A DNA stretch of 64,000 nucleotides from Saxidomus purpurata (GCA_022818135.1 JAFMSR010000009.1:14621618-14685617), one strand, 5' to 3'; positions 34,620 to 47,580 are shown, counted from the stretch's first letter. Made by a program: numbers and translations. The notes: generated by a model from the sequence alone, not told the origin.

Positions 34620-37600
34620 TGACCAAATTTAGGATTCACGCAACGGACATCACCTTTTCCGAATAATTTTACATTCGTATGAAATTTATTTATTTATTTA
34701 TTAGATGAAATAGAAAATACTTCCGGGCAGATTTTGGGGAAACGCGTGTGACCGTGTGACCTTATACACGCATCACAACTGAACTCCCGATTTCAAACGA
34801 AAACGGGAAAAAAATACAAATAACGATAACCAAATATGTTTCCCCGATGCAGATTTGCAATCAGGTTACCAATAATTGTGGTAAATTGTGTTATGTTGTA
34901 TGTATATATATATATATATAGTATAATATTTTTTCAATTTCATCTATAAAGTATGAGTCGATTAATCAACATATTGAAGTTTGAATATGATTGTTAGTTG
35001 AAATAATGTACGGTAATTGACAAATTTTATTTTCAAAACGTACAAGAAAGTTTTTTAGGAGTCATTTTCACTGTTTTATAGTAATAAAACGTATTGCATA
35101 CGTATCAACGAAACAAAATCACACCTTTTTTCAATGTACAATATAGCAAGCAATTTAAAGGGATCACGTAAATACTAGTTAAATTTACTGAGTTTGTCAT
35201 GAATTGAATAAGATTATAAGAGTGGACTCTTGCGCTCTTTACTGTTAGGCAAAGGTATATATCGTTTGTACTTGTGCTTATTAGGTCCACCAACCTCGTT
35301 CGAGGTATAATCGGTACGACCCGTAGGTATATATCAGTACTGGCAGTTATTAATAAGAACTTCTTTCGATACAAAATTCAAAATGTTTACATGTACATCG
35401 TTGTCAAGTTGTCCTATTTCTTGCTCTATGTTCATTGTTTAGCTCATACCTAATTATCCTAGTACAACGATTTCATTAGTTCGACTGTATAAAGAACTTT
35501 CAACTGATTCAGCACCGCCCATGACGGTATTAGCTGCTAATGAGAGAAAGAGCCAGACACTTTGAGCCAGACACTTTCATTTGCATATCCATTTAACACT
35601 GGAATGACCACTGTTTGGCATAAGTTGTCGTGCCTTAGGTCGAGCCATGGCCGTCTGTGCCGTAACCTATGTCAATCGCTGAGGACCACATGCACTGGTA
35701 ACCTTTGTAAATAATCTGTTACTTTCTTGTTAGCTACAATCGAGGAGGTATTTTATTTTTGAAACAGAACATTTTGTAACATGCAGTACTATTCCAAAAA
35801 TAAATTAATGCACAGACAAGTGGTCCGTTAATTTCTGTGATGGCTTGTACTGTTGTGTTTGGGGTTATGTAAGCCTGTTTATATTTATAAGCTGCTAATC
35901 TTATTATTCATATGGTCTAACGATAGAATTTACTGGCACATCTCTGTTATTTCCGAATCGTTTGCAATATACTGGTTTATATTTAAATCACAATTATATA
36001 TAATAATGTTTAAGGTGTGCATATATTCGGATGATATGTTCAGCATGATAAAATAATTTTTTTTTTACATTTCAAAATTAAAATTTACCAGTGATAAATA
36101 CATGTAAGTACAAAGGCGTGCAACTCATTTCGCTATATTCGTGGAAGGCAGTTTTCCGCAAACTTTAGAATATACAAATCTGCTTCTCCTTACTTTAGAA
36201 ATATAATTGTCGTGTCCGGTTTCACTTTGCCAGGCTGTGGATAAGTGGATTTTTATAGTTCGGTTGAGCTATTTCATCAAATTTGGTAAGTTTTTAGTAA
36301 GATCCTCGAGGGCCATGGGTTCAAATCTTCAAACTTCGTGCTCAGGTGAGCTAAAACATAATCCGTAGACTACAGTAGGAAATTCCATGGACTAACCTGT
36401 ATGAAATCATATATACAACAGGTTTATCGAGGTTATATATATCTAATATACTTTTGTTTCATACGGAGAATCTAGTACTAAAGAACGATGATTAGCTAAA
36501 CGTGACTGAAAAACTGTATTGAAACTTCAAACCAAACAAAACCATTTCGTTGTCTCGTTGTAAATTGTATAGGCCTTCTGCAACTTTTGCTGTAAAATGT
36601 ATTTATTCAGCGAAACATTAGTCTTATAGTGTGCATAGATTATAAAAAATTATTTCCGTTTTTAATAATCTGGCCAGATTCTTCCGGTCTGGCTAGGTAT
36701 GCTTTGCTGCCGAGTTGCTATGCAACAATTATTTGATCTATTTAAACCCTTGCTTAACATGATAACCCGTATAATTACGATACTGATTGGATCGGAATAA
36801 ATCCATGTAAATGAACAAAAATGCTATATTTGGAACCTGTATTCATTCTACGAGCCATATTTCTAGATCTGGCATAACCAGGGTGCTATGTTACAAATCT
36901 CTAGCACGTGACCAAGCTGGATCTTTTTCAAAAGTAATGAGTATCTGACAAATTTCCTACATTTTATCTTGTATACTTTCAAGAGAGTCAAAACCAAACC
37001 TGCAGTTCGATTATTAGTGGAATCGGAATTTTGAGTCAAGAGTTACGGCCCCCGATTTATGAAAACAAATAAAATGTTTTACAACCAAACGTCTTTATTT
37101 CTACTTTAATCCAAATCCTACAAAAGACCGAATCTACTTCGATTATGGGTTAATGAGACCAACATATTATGTAATGAGATACATCGAGTTATGACCCTTA
37201 GTTCATACTCACCATTTCAAATGATATTTGATCCTAACCATATCTACACAGGATGTGCATCTATTTGATGCCACGTAAGTACAGTATGCTTTTGATTAAT
37301 CAAAAACTGTTGAACGCTCACCCTTTTGACTAGCTTTAAGCAAAAACAAGGTTCAAAGGAACCCCTTTGCCCATATTTGCTCAAGTAGCCTTTCTTTTTG
37401 ACTGGCTCTTATAGCGAAATGTTTGAATAAGGCTTCACGTATAAAGTGATAAAACATGGTGCCACTGCCCATTTGATTTGATTTGAAATGTAATTATTTA
37501 TCTTACCAATGGGAGGTACATTTCTAGGGTATACCTTAAGGGGCTAAAAGACTTAATACCACGACGACTATGGTTCACAGCAGAAACTTGGCGGAGTTAC

Positions 37601-38755
37601 AGCTTACTTCGAGTGGCCAAAAGCTGCTTTCTTACGTAAACTAAAGATATCAATGATTCTATGTATTGTAGACATACATGGGTCAACAAATTCTGGAGCA
37701 AAATTTGCTAGTTTTTTTTTATTCTTGATTTGATATGATGGTATTTTGATGTAAAAAATTGCAATGACCCGAAGGATTTCATTAGCAAAGATGCGGAGTT
37801 TACTACTGAAATGGTCTTCTCACTACCTTATTTAAGAGTGGTAGGGTCCGAAACGTCTAGCCCCGAGTCTAGAGTACGGAGTCCTGAATCAAGACTTAAG
37901 AGGAAAGGCAATTACGATAAAGGTCTATGTCCTGTTTTATGCATGAGTAACGTATTGTGAAATCACCTGAGTGAAACCGTCTGTCAAATGCAGCGACTTC
38001 ATAGCCGCCATTTTGGTAATACATTGGAAATATCGTTGTTATCTTCGTCTTTACTTAGCGTGCCATTCGTGGACAATTATATTACTGTTGTGCAAAGCAT
38101 GATAGAAGTTAGTGTTGTTTTTGTATTTAATTGTCTGACTACATTTAAGCCCACCCAAATCGTGACCAAGAAGATAAAGTTTACTGTTAAATTTAAAAAT
38201 TAATCTTCATTCTTTTTTTTTATTTTGATATCTTGGAATTCTAATATTCTTCTTTTGTTATTAACTATTGTTTAATTAACGTTTGTAAAAGAACACGAAA
38301 TATGTGGAAATACAACATGACATGAAGTCCGATTTAGCATTTAAATTATAACCAAAATGGCGCCTGTGAAATTGTCGTACATGCAAGCAGTTTATTCACG
38401 AATAGTGGTAAAATATTTAGGTCTTGCATACATTATCGCATGTTATAATATACATACTTTATAAACTTCCGTAACTCAAGCCTCCCCCTTGGGTTTTGCT
38501 AGAATACGGCATCCGGAACTGGGTAGAGTTAGGTCCATCACACTCTAGCCACTGCCTATTTAAAAATCAAGCCTGGCCCGTTTTCATCATCCACTTAAGT
38601 TATCCATTACCACATTTTGAAGCTTTTAGGATCGTTGGATGTCTATTGTCCGTTCATAATTTGCTTCAAGCAACATCGCCTGTGGTTTTAACTAACCTAC
38701 CTGCAAAGTTGAGGACTATAACACTCGCGAGAGGGGTTGGCAGTATCTAGAGATA
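34620..38755. other. Unannotated AT-rich stretch
   Basis: No supportable gene. Contains a (TA)n microsatellite at 34903-34922 and a near-palindrome GTTGCTATGCAAC near 36714 that resembles an RFX X-box. Confidence 0.5.
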
Positions 38756-38759
38756 GATA

Positions 38760-39420
38760 GACTCTAGGCCAATGCATTCTCTAGATTTTGATCAGAGAAG
38801 CTTTTTTTACGCCGAAAGTCACTGTGACCTTGGCATATGGTCTGCAGACCTCAAATTCGATAGGGTCATCTACTGGTCATGACCAACCTACCTACATTGT
38901 TTAAGTACACTAGACCAAAAGCATCCTCAATTCATTTGACTTTGATCTGGTGACTTCTAAATCAATAGGGGTTATCGACTTGCGATGGTCAACCAACCAA
39001 ACAAGTTTGAGGAGCATCAGCCAGCTGGTCTAGTCTACTGGTCATGACCAACCCACCTACGAAGTTTGAGGACACTAAGCTAAAGCGTTCTCATTTTTTG
39101 TGTGTTGTGTTACAAGTCTCCGTGACCATGATCTTTGACCTCAAAATCGATAAGCTCATCTACTGGTCATGACCAACCCTTCTACAAAGTTCGAAAGCAT
39201 TCTCTACTTATTGATCGGACAAGGTTTTTCCTTTTGAAGGTCACTGTGTCCATGCCCATTGACCTTAAAATCAATAGGGGTCATCAGATCTGTGTGTCAT
39301 GACCACTTGTGGAATCCAGACCAAACTATTCTCTTGATACCCGTTTTGTTGATTTGACAAGGTGCAGTCTATCTACGGACCATATGTGCAAACCAATATA
39401 AACCCTCCATCATCGTATGG
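38760..39420 (+). repeat. Degenerate array with tggtcatgaccaacc units
   Basis: Four to five diverged units of about 140 bp with tcatctactggtcatgacca and cactgtgaccttgg-type blocks. It ends in ggaggggg without a clear hairpin. Confidence 0.6.
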
Positions 39421-39669
39421 GGGAGGGGGCATAAGAGAGACAACTTAAAATCGGTGCAAAGTAGTAATGGTTCTTGAATACTTCATTTCCTATAAGTGTC
39501 TTCTGCTACCGTCTGAAGTTTAAATAAAATGCCTAAATAGCTCTACCCATAAAGAAGGGTGTACATATTAAGGTATGGTGAAGGTAATACAGGATATGTG
39601 TATGTCACAGGTAATTTATTTTTGTTTTTGTAAAACTGGTGACAACATAGATACAGCTATATAAAACCA

Positions 39670-40310
39670 AGGTATGGAACTTATAAGTGTGGCCTTGACC
39701 TTAGGAGCAGGTGGCAGAGTGCTGTTTGCAACACATCCTTATGGTATGGGTTATAATTGTGGGACTGCTGTCCATGCATGTACGAGCTACAGAGGACAAG
39801 GACATTGTTATATAACACTGTGTGAAGGGTTTGAGCCCGTTGGTGACCTTGACCCCAAGAAAGGTGACTGGGTGCTGTGCATGACACACTTTTATCACAT
39901 GGGCAACAATCCTGTAAAGTTATTGGTTCATGCACGTAACAGATACAGAGTGGAAAAGAAATATTGCAATATAACACTAAGTTACACAGTTTGAACCCTT
40001 AAGTATGACACTGACCTGGGGAGGTGTGTAAATGAAATTCAGTCCATGCATGTAGAAGATACAGACCAGAATCGAAATTGCAGAAGGGTTGACACTGATC
40101 TTGGGAGTAGGTGGGTTGTTGCTGTGCATCAGACACTCCTTGGGAATGGTAACAATTGTGCAAAGTTAATATTATCAAAATAGCTGGTTGTTGTACATCA
40201 CACAACCTTGGGGTATGGATAACAATTGCGTGAAGTTCGATACGTGCATGTCGATCATACAGACCAGACACGATATTGCAGACGGACAGACAGCTGAACT
40301 GAACGAAATA
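39670..40310 (+). repeat. Degenerate array of about 140-150-bp units
   Basis: Blocks gtgtggccttgaccttagga, ggtgctgtgcatcacacact-like and catgcacgtaacagatacag recur four times. ORFs on both strands of this stretch are by-products of the repeat. It ends with gacggacagacagctgaac. Confidence 0.6.
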
Positions 40311-40319
40311 GGACATTCC

Positions 40320-42050
40320 CTTAATTTTGTTCCTCGGATTAACCATTACTTTTTTTAAAAAAACATGCTTATATACTTCGTTGTGGAAAGCTAGATTGGT
40401 GTTGAATATACCGTAATTTTCAAGGAAGTGACCTTCGTTACAGAGGAATGTTGCTGAAAATAAAATGAAAACAAAACACGAATTACAGGATTCATTTATT
40501 GTAGAATATAAAACAACGGATACCACTTTTTTACAAATACTTTCTTAACAGTTTCAATTGCATTTGCAACTAGAAATACATGTATAATTAGGACACAGGT
40601 GTCCACAGTCTATGAGAGATATAACTCCTTCACATATAACATGCAGACTGTAACATAAATTAAGCATGGCAAAAGATTAAAGCTGTTCGTCCAAACATTT
40701 GTTGAAAAATTTTGTTTCTTCCAAAACGTGTTCAATATTAATAAATAAGGAGACACATTTTTAAATTGATAATGATAAATCGATAAATTCTATAGATGTA
40801 TAGATGTTATGTGAAAATAACAGGGCTTAAAGCTTGGCAAACGCTTTTGAATTTAGTGCAATTTCAAAGTATTTTAAACAGAAATTCATTTTAAATTTTC
40901 ATTCATTTTACTAGTATAATTTTGGTTTTTAACATGATGTTTTAGATCAGAATATGTTGTTTGCATGAATTTTTTCTGTAAATGTTTACCTAAACTCAAC
41001 TGTGATTGAGCAGCCTTTAAATTATACAGTAATTCCAGTTTCATGCTAAAAACTTAATACACAATGTACATATTAACTTCAGTAAAAGTCTCAAGGTTTC
41101 CAGAAAGAACGGTAATAAATGAATGAAACAGATTGTAACTTACAACTACTTTTCACGCCATGCAATCAATAAATATCATTTATGTAACATTTGAAAATTA
41201 TAAGGCTTAAAATGTTTCAAAATGAATTCCCATCATCACTTTGAATGTTATAGTTATGCATAGACATTGGTTTCCAAAACAAAATGACAGTAACGACATT
41301 CCAAACATTGTTGAAAAGCTGCTCTCTGGAAAAATGGCTTAAAATAACATCGTTATGGAATAAACAGAAAAAAATTCTAATATTATATGTCATTATGTCA
41401 ACTAACTGTAAATTTATCGGGGCAAATTCAAAGTGATCATCTGGTCTTATTAACAACTACAATAATCATACTAGAATATTTATGTAAACAAGACGGCCAT
41501 GATAGCCCTACATCGCTAACCTGAGTGAAAGATAAACATATTCAATACAGATCTACACAATTCCCAATAAAATAGATGAATATGAAATGGAGCAGAGATC
41601 CGAGAGCAGTTTTGGTGGAAGACGATGCACGTGACAATCATATAATAATATCAACACAGTCAAACTTGTGAACAAGCCACTATGAAACTTAATCGCAATG
41701 CTTCAGAAAACAGTAACAACAAAACTGTCCTTAGATTATCATTATCATTCACATTGCCTAAAACAGACCCCTGAGTAATTCCATACCAGCTGCAACGATG
41801 TTTCCCATTTTCGTACATACAATCAACATGATGTTATATCAGGTGTTTTATTTTCTTTGCCATAACAAGGGATTGATTGTGTGAACATAAAGACATACAG
41901 TTTCAAAACAGTATCAAGATCATGGCTATAACTGATTGAGAAATACTTAACAGTGAACAAAAATGAATATTGCAAACCTAAGGATTTAACTAGTTATTAC
42001 CTATAAAATATGACTACTGAAAATAGAGAAACATTAGATCAGTTATACTG
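40320..42050. other. Unannotated AT-rich stretch
   Basis: No supportable exon, RNA gene or repeat ends were seen. Confidence 0.45.
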
Positions 42051-42128
42051 ATTTCTGAAAATGAATAAGACCAGGTCAATGGTTTAAGGGGATGTATGAA
42101 TTCTTTGGAAGCATTTTTTCATTGTTTT

Positions 42129-43110
42129 TGGCCTGGGGACTGAAAGTCCCCAAGGCCTAAGTTAGTATACCACATTTCAAACCCTGCAAGAATTTTAGCC
42201 GTGCTATGTGCGAATAACAACTGTAAACATGCGCTATGCGAAAGTAGTGCAAGACAGACCAGATCAATCTTCTGTTTGAATGCCGCATATGATAAGAACA
42301 TGTTACAAATAAAAATAGTACATAAAACTTCAAACGACTGCAAGAAGGTTATGCTTACGGGCTGCATTACACTTTTTTTCTGTTTTAGAAATTAATGCGC
42401 TGTTAGCTGATTACGGAAGATATCATATGCATATCACGGAAAAGAACGGATATTTCGGAATTTACGAAAACGCTTGCTCGATATAAGAGTTTGTAGTTTG
42501 ATTTTCAAATTTCCGATGTTATTTCATTGACAACTTTGTTTTTCACGATTACATATATATTTACCTAAAAATAAATGTCTCTAAAAAAGATATAATTTTC
42601 TTCACATTCCGTAGGAACTAACGTGATCAAATTCACCCGCCATTTATCGAGGACGCTGCATGTCGAGGCCCAGTGAAGCGGTTTCATGATTACAACTACA
42701 AGGTAACCCAGAATCATTTTTGGTTTTCTCTGTTATACACTTTGTACAGTACTGTTTTATATTTCATTGCTGGTTTGCTTTGTTTATTTCTGTTTCAAGG
42801 TCTTGTCATTGGTACACAATAATTTTCGATCCACTCACAGATCATATCGCTTGAAGTTGTACAAAGCGCAGATCAATTTTTGTACTGGCTTAAACATTTT
42901 ATAATGTTGACTATGTGATTATTTTTCATTTAACGCTTACATTTCATAATAAAACAACTTCCCTGTCACCCATATTTTGTGAATCATTCATTCTGTGTCA
43001 TATATTGATTTCGTCCTCTGCACTTTCGACCCGCGTTTAGGTAAGATTCAACGCAGAACAATAGGTGAAAAGTTGTTTTTCGGGGAGTTAACCTATAGCC
43101 CCCAGGCCTT
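42129..43110. mobile_element. Possible TIR element flanked by a 60-bp direct repeat
   Basis: The left end ggcctggggactgaaag and the right-side cccccaggcc are partly inverted. About 60 bp starting tgaaaatgaataagaccagg at 42055 recurs at 43175-43237 with about 80% identity in the same orientation. Exact ends are uncertain. Confidence 0.35.
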
Positions 43111-43324
43111 CAGCGCTCACAGCGCTTTGTTTTCTCTTACTTGCCATAACTGTGTAAGTCGGCTATAAGCTTGTTATCCTGAATACTGAAAATGAAAAAG
43201 ATCAGGTCCATGGTTTATGGGGATGTATCAATTGTTTGGTAGATATATGTTATTGCTTAGGCTTCTTATCAATGGTTACTATAAACTGTAAAACACCAAA
43301 CCTCAAAGTATTGCTAAATACCCC

Positions 43325-43405
43325 TTATTTCCCCTGTTTCTGGGGACATCACTCTTACTGACTTATTTCAAGACATCACGACTTATTTCCCCTGTTTCAG
43401 ACCAC
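43325..43405 (+). repeat. Stray units of the 58-bp satellite
   Basis: About one and a half units including cccctgtttctggggacatc and actcttactgacttatttca lie roughly 8.7 kb downstream of the main array, in the same orientation. Confidence 0.8.
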
Positions 43406-43629
43406 AAAATATCATTTAAATACTCCTTCCAGCAGACATAGACGTGTAACAGTTGTAGTTCCATAAAAACCTACATAAACACTAGATTTATCATCTTTAG
43501 ATGGACAGTAATTTATTATAAACAGTCGATATACCGAACCCATGGAAGATCTCGTATAATGTTCGTCTTAAAAAAATAATGATTTATTATTTAATATTTT
43601 TTAGTATTTACGAGGTCATGAAATTTGTT

Positions 43630-44150
43630 TCCTTCCGTAACAAGTCCAACATGCGATCTAGGAAATACAAGGCCAAAAGGTGCCAAAGCTGTTTGTAACT
43701 TTTCTAAAAAAAATTATGTATCTTAGGGAAAAGGGAAACACCAAACCCATTGAACTTGTGTGGCGTTGGCAGTGATGTAGTGCTGAAAATGGCTTCAACC
43801 CTACATGAGAAACAGAACTTTAAAATATTAGCAGATAACTATTTCACATCACTTTAACTTTGGAAGAAAATGGGATTTCTATGTTGGTACTATGAGATAA
43901 AATAGGCCTGATGGCTGCGGTTTTAAATCTGAAAAGGTTTTAAGAAAAGAAGGGAGAGGTTCCATTGACAGTAAAGTTGATATTTCAAGTAATATTGTAG
44001 CAGTCAGGTGGTATGACAACTAGATTAGTTTCATCATTAGTAGGTGCTGAACCTGTGAATGTTGTCCGCAGATGGGACAAAAAGCAAAAAGCTTCTGTTG
44101 ATATCAATAGGCCAGCAATTGTAGAAAAGCGCTAGAGATGCAGATTTTCT
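43630..44150 (+). pseudogene. Decayed piggyBac-type transposase
   Basis: Split over frames with several stops, the conceptual fragments include a DVVLKMASTLHEKQNFKIL run, then ADNYFTSL, KEGRGSIDSKVD, NIVAVRWYDN and VVRRWDKKQKASVDI. DNYFTSL and the WxDN...R blocks are landmarks of the piggyBac DDD transposase catalytic core. Frameshifts and stops show that it is inactive. A TTAA preceded by CTAGAGGG at 44758-44769 could be the right end, but I could not pair it with a left end. Confidence 0.75.
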
Positions 44151-44581
44151 GGATGTGACGGAATAACGTTTGTTTGATGCACCAAATTGGAAGTGAACTT
44201 TTGCTTTGTGCGTCATAAAAATTGCTTTCTGGATTCTCATAGACAGAAGTTCTGTAACTTTCAGGGTTTAAGAATGTTCAGGGAAAGCTCTGCAATTGTA
44301 AGAATTTTCAGGGATGAGAATTGAAATGTGTTACCTATGTAAACAGTTACATGTTTACCTAGCGGTACATTGTCATGTTAAAAATGAAATAAGTTAAAAT
44401 TACGGTTTAAAAAAAAAACTGTTTTAAAAGATGCATGCATAAAGGAGTGAAAGATCATTTTAATTATATTGTTTGTTGAAAACTTTCATTAAAGTTTATG
44501 ATTATGTGATAATGAAGATGTTACATATCTTTAACTGTTAAATGATTTATATTATTTACTCAAAAACAAGTTATAAGAAAA

Positions 44582-44632
44582 TGTTGCAATGATGCAACAA
44601 TTCCACATAAGCCCAATGTTGCATTAGTGCAA
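44582..44632. repeat. Two small palindromes ttgcaatgatgcaa / ttgcattagtgcaa
   Basis: Two related short inverted repeats about 30 bp apart. They may be subterminal repeats of the piggyBac-like element, since the putative TTAA end follows at 44766. Confidence 0.5.
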
Positions 44633-44917
44633 CATGAAAACTAAAATTTGTATGAAGGCTGAGAAACAAATTTGTCCCAGGTTTGAGTATGTCTTATCAA
44701 GGGCTCTTTATAAACAAATGATTGGGATTTTCTTTGAATTGTAACATGCCTTGGGTTCTAGAGGGTTAAACCAATGTTGGATTAAGATATGAAGTTTATA
44801 GTTATATGAAAGGAAGTTTCATGGAAAACTTGCTTTGAGGTTAGTTATAGGTGAATCAACGCATTGGTTTAAACCAGCCTTGTAGAGGGGAAAAATGTTC
44901 TTTTAATTTTGTTACAG

Positions 44918-45214
44918 AGCCACTGAGCGAACGTGACAACCAAAGCCTTCCCTTGTGACAGATGCGACAAGATATTTGGGCATAAAAAATCTCTGACTCA
45001 CCACATAAAAGTGGAACACGAAAACATGAGCAAATGTTCGAAGTGCGGGAAATTATCTAAATTTGTCTCTTCCAAGTCTCATCACCAGAAATCATGTTCC
45101 AGAATTACAGATCACAATTGTTGTATCTGTGGCAAGCATTTTTCCACCGCCAACGGGCTTAAAAGTCTTCAGCAATGGCACAGACAGCAACCCAAAGCCA
45201 CCGCCACCAAATGA
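44918..45214 (+). pseudogene. C2H2-rich N-terminal fragment of a Polinton-like polymerase protein
   Basis: The open frame encodes three to four Cys/His pairs: CDRCDKIFGHKKSLTHHIKV, then CSKCGKL and CCICGKHFSTANGL. It is preceded by ttacag but an in-frame TGA at 44924 excludes a simple exon start there, and the ORF opens at a GTG. Together with the following pieces (45380-46016) the order resembles the N-terminal part of large Maverick/Polinton-type family-B polymerase proteins in invertebrates. An ordinary zinc-finger gene remains possible. Confidence 0.45.
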
Positions 45215-45379
45215 AAACGTACATCGCATGAGTCAGTCAACCTAGACCTGTTGCAAAGCGATCCCACCCAACAGCAAATACCCTGCAAAAATCTATTTCC
45301 AAAGATGTACTGAGTGTTTTGACAATCAACATGATCTGTATATACATGGAATGCACTAGCATTTCCAGGTGGGAGGAGC

Positions 45380-45518
45380 TCTTCAAACTTTGGATGAATG
45401 GCATGTTCCATGGCACCAGGAAGGAGGGGCTGTACGCTTGTGTGATGTCTATGAGGCCACTGCCGGATTGATCCTGCAACCCCAGCGCAAAGGTCCCGTT
45501 TGGTCGATGTATAATTTT
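45380..45518 (+). pseudogene. Coding-like fragment between gtttccag-like acceptor and gtaagt
   Basis: The frame reads VGGALQTLDEWHVPWHQEGG and later GPVWSMYNFP, protein-like in composition, between catttccag and gtaagt. It probably belongs to the same protein as the flanking fragments. No domain is recognised with certainty. Confidence 0.4.
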
Positions 45519-45729
45519 CCGTAAGTCAATAACATCGATGTAGATCTACTAATGTGACAAGCCGAAGATATTTATTGTCATGAACACAGAGCTTTTTGTC
45601 TCAATTTCGTGTTTGGGACCATACTTCAGCATAGAGAGATGGCGAATACTGTTTCTTTGTGCCATACAATAACAACGGCATTTTCAATAGGCCTCTATGT
45701 GTCCAGATGAACCGACCTAGAACACCTCC

Positions 45730-46016
45730 ACTTGTGACTAAGGGATATCTTGACGGATTTACTGCGCAACAGGTCGGACACCAAGTGGATTCCCGTCCTG
45801 GAGACCGATTTACTGCGCAACAGGTCGGACACCAAGTGGATTCCCGTCCTGGAGACCAACGTCCATTATACGGTCTACAGTACCTTTTATCCACTGGGTA
45901 ACGGCAATCTACTGAATTACACCTTGAACAAGGATAGCATTTATCTGCTGGTCAAAAGTCGACACACCGAAAGATTGTATAAAGACCATCTCTGGCATTT
46001 CGTTGCTTATACATAA
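45730..46016 (+). pseudogene. Polinton-like PolB N-terminal-region fragment with in-frame duplication
   Basis: The frame contains RNRSDTKWIPVLETNVHY and later YPLGNGNLLNYTLNKDSIYL, a pattern I associate with the region preceding the exonuclease/polymerase domains in Polinton-like proteins. A 51-bp (17-codon) segment is repeated exactly in tandem at about 45756-45857, keeping frame. The frame ends at a stop at 46014-46016, well before any polymerase domain. Description only; assignment from memory of family patterns. Confidence 0.5.
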
Positions 46017-46019
46017 AGA

Positions 46020-47035
46020 ATTATGGAAATAACTAGGCACGGCTGCGTTTTCTGTCAAACTGTACAATGATGGCCGGATAGGGCAGGATAATACACATTC
46101 CCATTCAAAACCTTCAAGTTACTTTACATCCAAAGTGGTCCAAGATTTTCACTAATTTCTTTCTTGTAGTTAAAATCATGGTGTCGGAATTTTATTCAAA
46201 TGAACCAATGAAGTTACAACAATATGAATAAAGCTAGATCTATGATTGGACAATTCGATTGACATCTGCCAAATTCTACAAGCACTAGTGAATTTTATTT
46301 AAGAACCACACAAAAAAGCTGCCATGACAGCAAAGACGAGCAAGAGAACAAACTGCCCTAAATACGGTGCTCTTGTCTAAGAACTTAGGTATGGTGAATT
46401 GTGTACTTCTCTATAAGATTAAGGCCAAAGACATTCAATATGGAAAGTAACGCTTCCCCACGATGATTTCCACCATACTACTCTGTACTTTGCCAAAATT
46501 CTACAGTTTAATGCGGGTCATATGTATGTCAAAAATCTCCAAATATACAACATTGGAAGTGTTGATAGTGAAACATAGTTTCAGTCAAGGCTTTTATAGT
46601 TTCAGTTTATTTAGCCACCCTTCTTTAACAGACAAGACATAAATCTAATGTTAGTTTGTAAAATGGGTTTGGGGCTTGCAGGTCAAGATATTGAGGCTAG
46701 ATGATACTTATAGTTCATTGTCAATCCTGTGAGAAGTTCATTCAAGCTGTTGTGACATTTGTCTACATTTCCTCCTGATTCCCAGACTTTAGTAAGCTAA
46801 AGGTCTATAATATAATTTGAGATAGCAAATACAGGTTCCTGTACGATATGGCATTTGCCTTTTAATGATAGCCTAAGGTGTATCTGGAAATTAACACCCT
46901 CCCTCACCCATGATTTCATACATGCCCCCTTTTTCATCGTATTGTTACATTTGTACATTTAGAACTAATAGTTATCTAACTTAATGTATGGTTCAGTTTT
47001 AGAATCATTTTAGAACATGAGACCCTTGCTTCCAT
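46020..47035. other. Non-coding sequence upstream of the WYPG ORF
   Basis: No supportable gene. It may contain introns and upstream exons of the ORF at 47042-47491, but none could be identified. Confidence 0.4.
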
Positions 47036-47041
47036 GAAAAG

Positions 47042-47491
47042 ATGCTTTTATTGAAAAAATTTGATATGCCTGACATGAGAAATTTGTCCACCTTAATCAA
47101 TATAGGTGTGCTCGTGTTTGCAAACAAAATGCCACATAGTGTTGAGGCAGAGGATGACTATGAAATGGAATTTGAAATAGTGTTACCAATAAATGACGAG
47201 TTAAAAGTCAATGAGTACATTGCTGTTGCCTATCAGGATGCCTGGTATCCAGGTTGTGTTATTAAAAATGTAGACAATAGTAAGACAGTAGTGAATTTCA
47301 TGGTACCATGCAGAAAACCTGGAGCATTCATGTGGCCTACCCGAAAAGATACACAGAAAGTTGAGAAACAATTTGTTCTTAAGCATGGTCTCATTCCAGA
47401 ATGTTGCAACTCGGGAAGACAGTGGTTTTTTAAGGATTTCAAAACAATCAATGAACTGTACTTTAAGTACAGAGATTACTATTTTAAATGA
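47042..47491 (+). CDS. Tudor-like WYPG-module protein, probably a terminal exon
   Basis: An intact 149-codon ORF whose C-terminal half reads NEYIAVAYQDAWYPGCV, then VNFMVP, FMWPTRKD and GRQWFF. The D.WYPG module followed by F.WP is a small beta-barrel of Tudor/chromo-like type seen at the C-termini of many uncharacterised, often transposon-linked proteins in aquatic invertebrates. Function unknown. The ATG at 47042 is the first after an in-frame TGA at 47018, but an acceptor near 47140 (cacatag) could instead start the exon, because the bases before it match a non-coding copy at 48380-48525. AATAAA at 47581 supports a 3' terminal exon. Confidence 0.6.
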   Translation: MLLLKKFDMPDMRNLSTLINIGVLVFANKMPHSVEAEDDYEMEFEIVLPINDELKVNEYIAVAYQDAWYPGCVIKNVDNSKTVVNFMVPCRKPGAFMWPTRKDTQKVEKQFVLKHGLIPECCNSGRQWFFKDFKTINELYFKYRDYYFK

Positions 47492-47580
47492 TGCCATTTA
47501 TGATAAGTTTGTGACAAGATAGACTGTATATAAGATAGAATGTATATATTTGCACATATTTATTACCTATTTATTCTTTC

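Noticed and set aside
36714..36726. RFX X-box-like palindrome GTTGCTATGCAAC as a promoter element
   Set aside because: No gene or transcription start could be supported nearby, and a 13-bp match is not enough alone.
39674..39994. 106-codon ORF on the plus strand
   Set aside because: It is a chance frame through array units; the same phrases recur downstream with stops.
39999..40526. 175-codon ORF on the minus strand
   Set aside because: It lies across a degenerate tandem array, has no domain features and overlaps repeat units in register.
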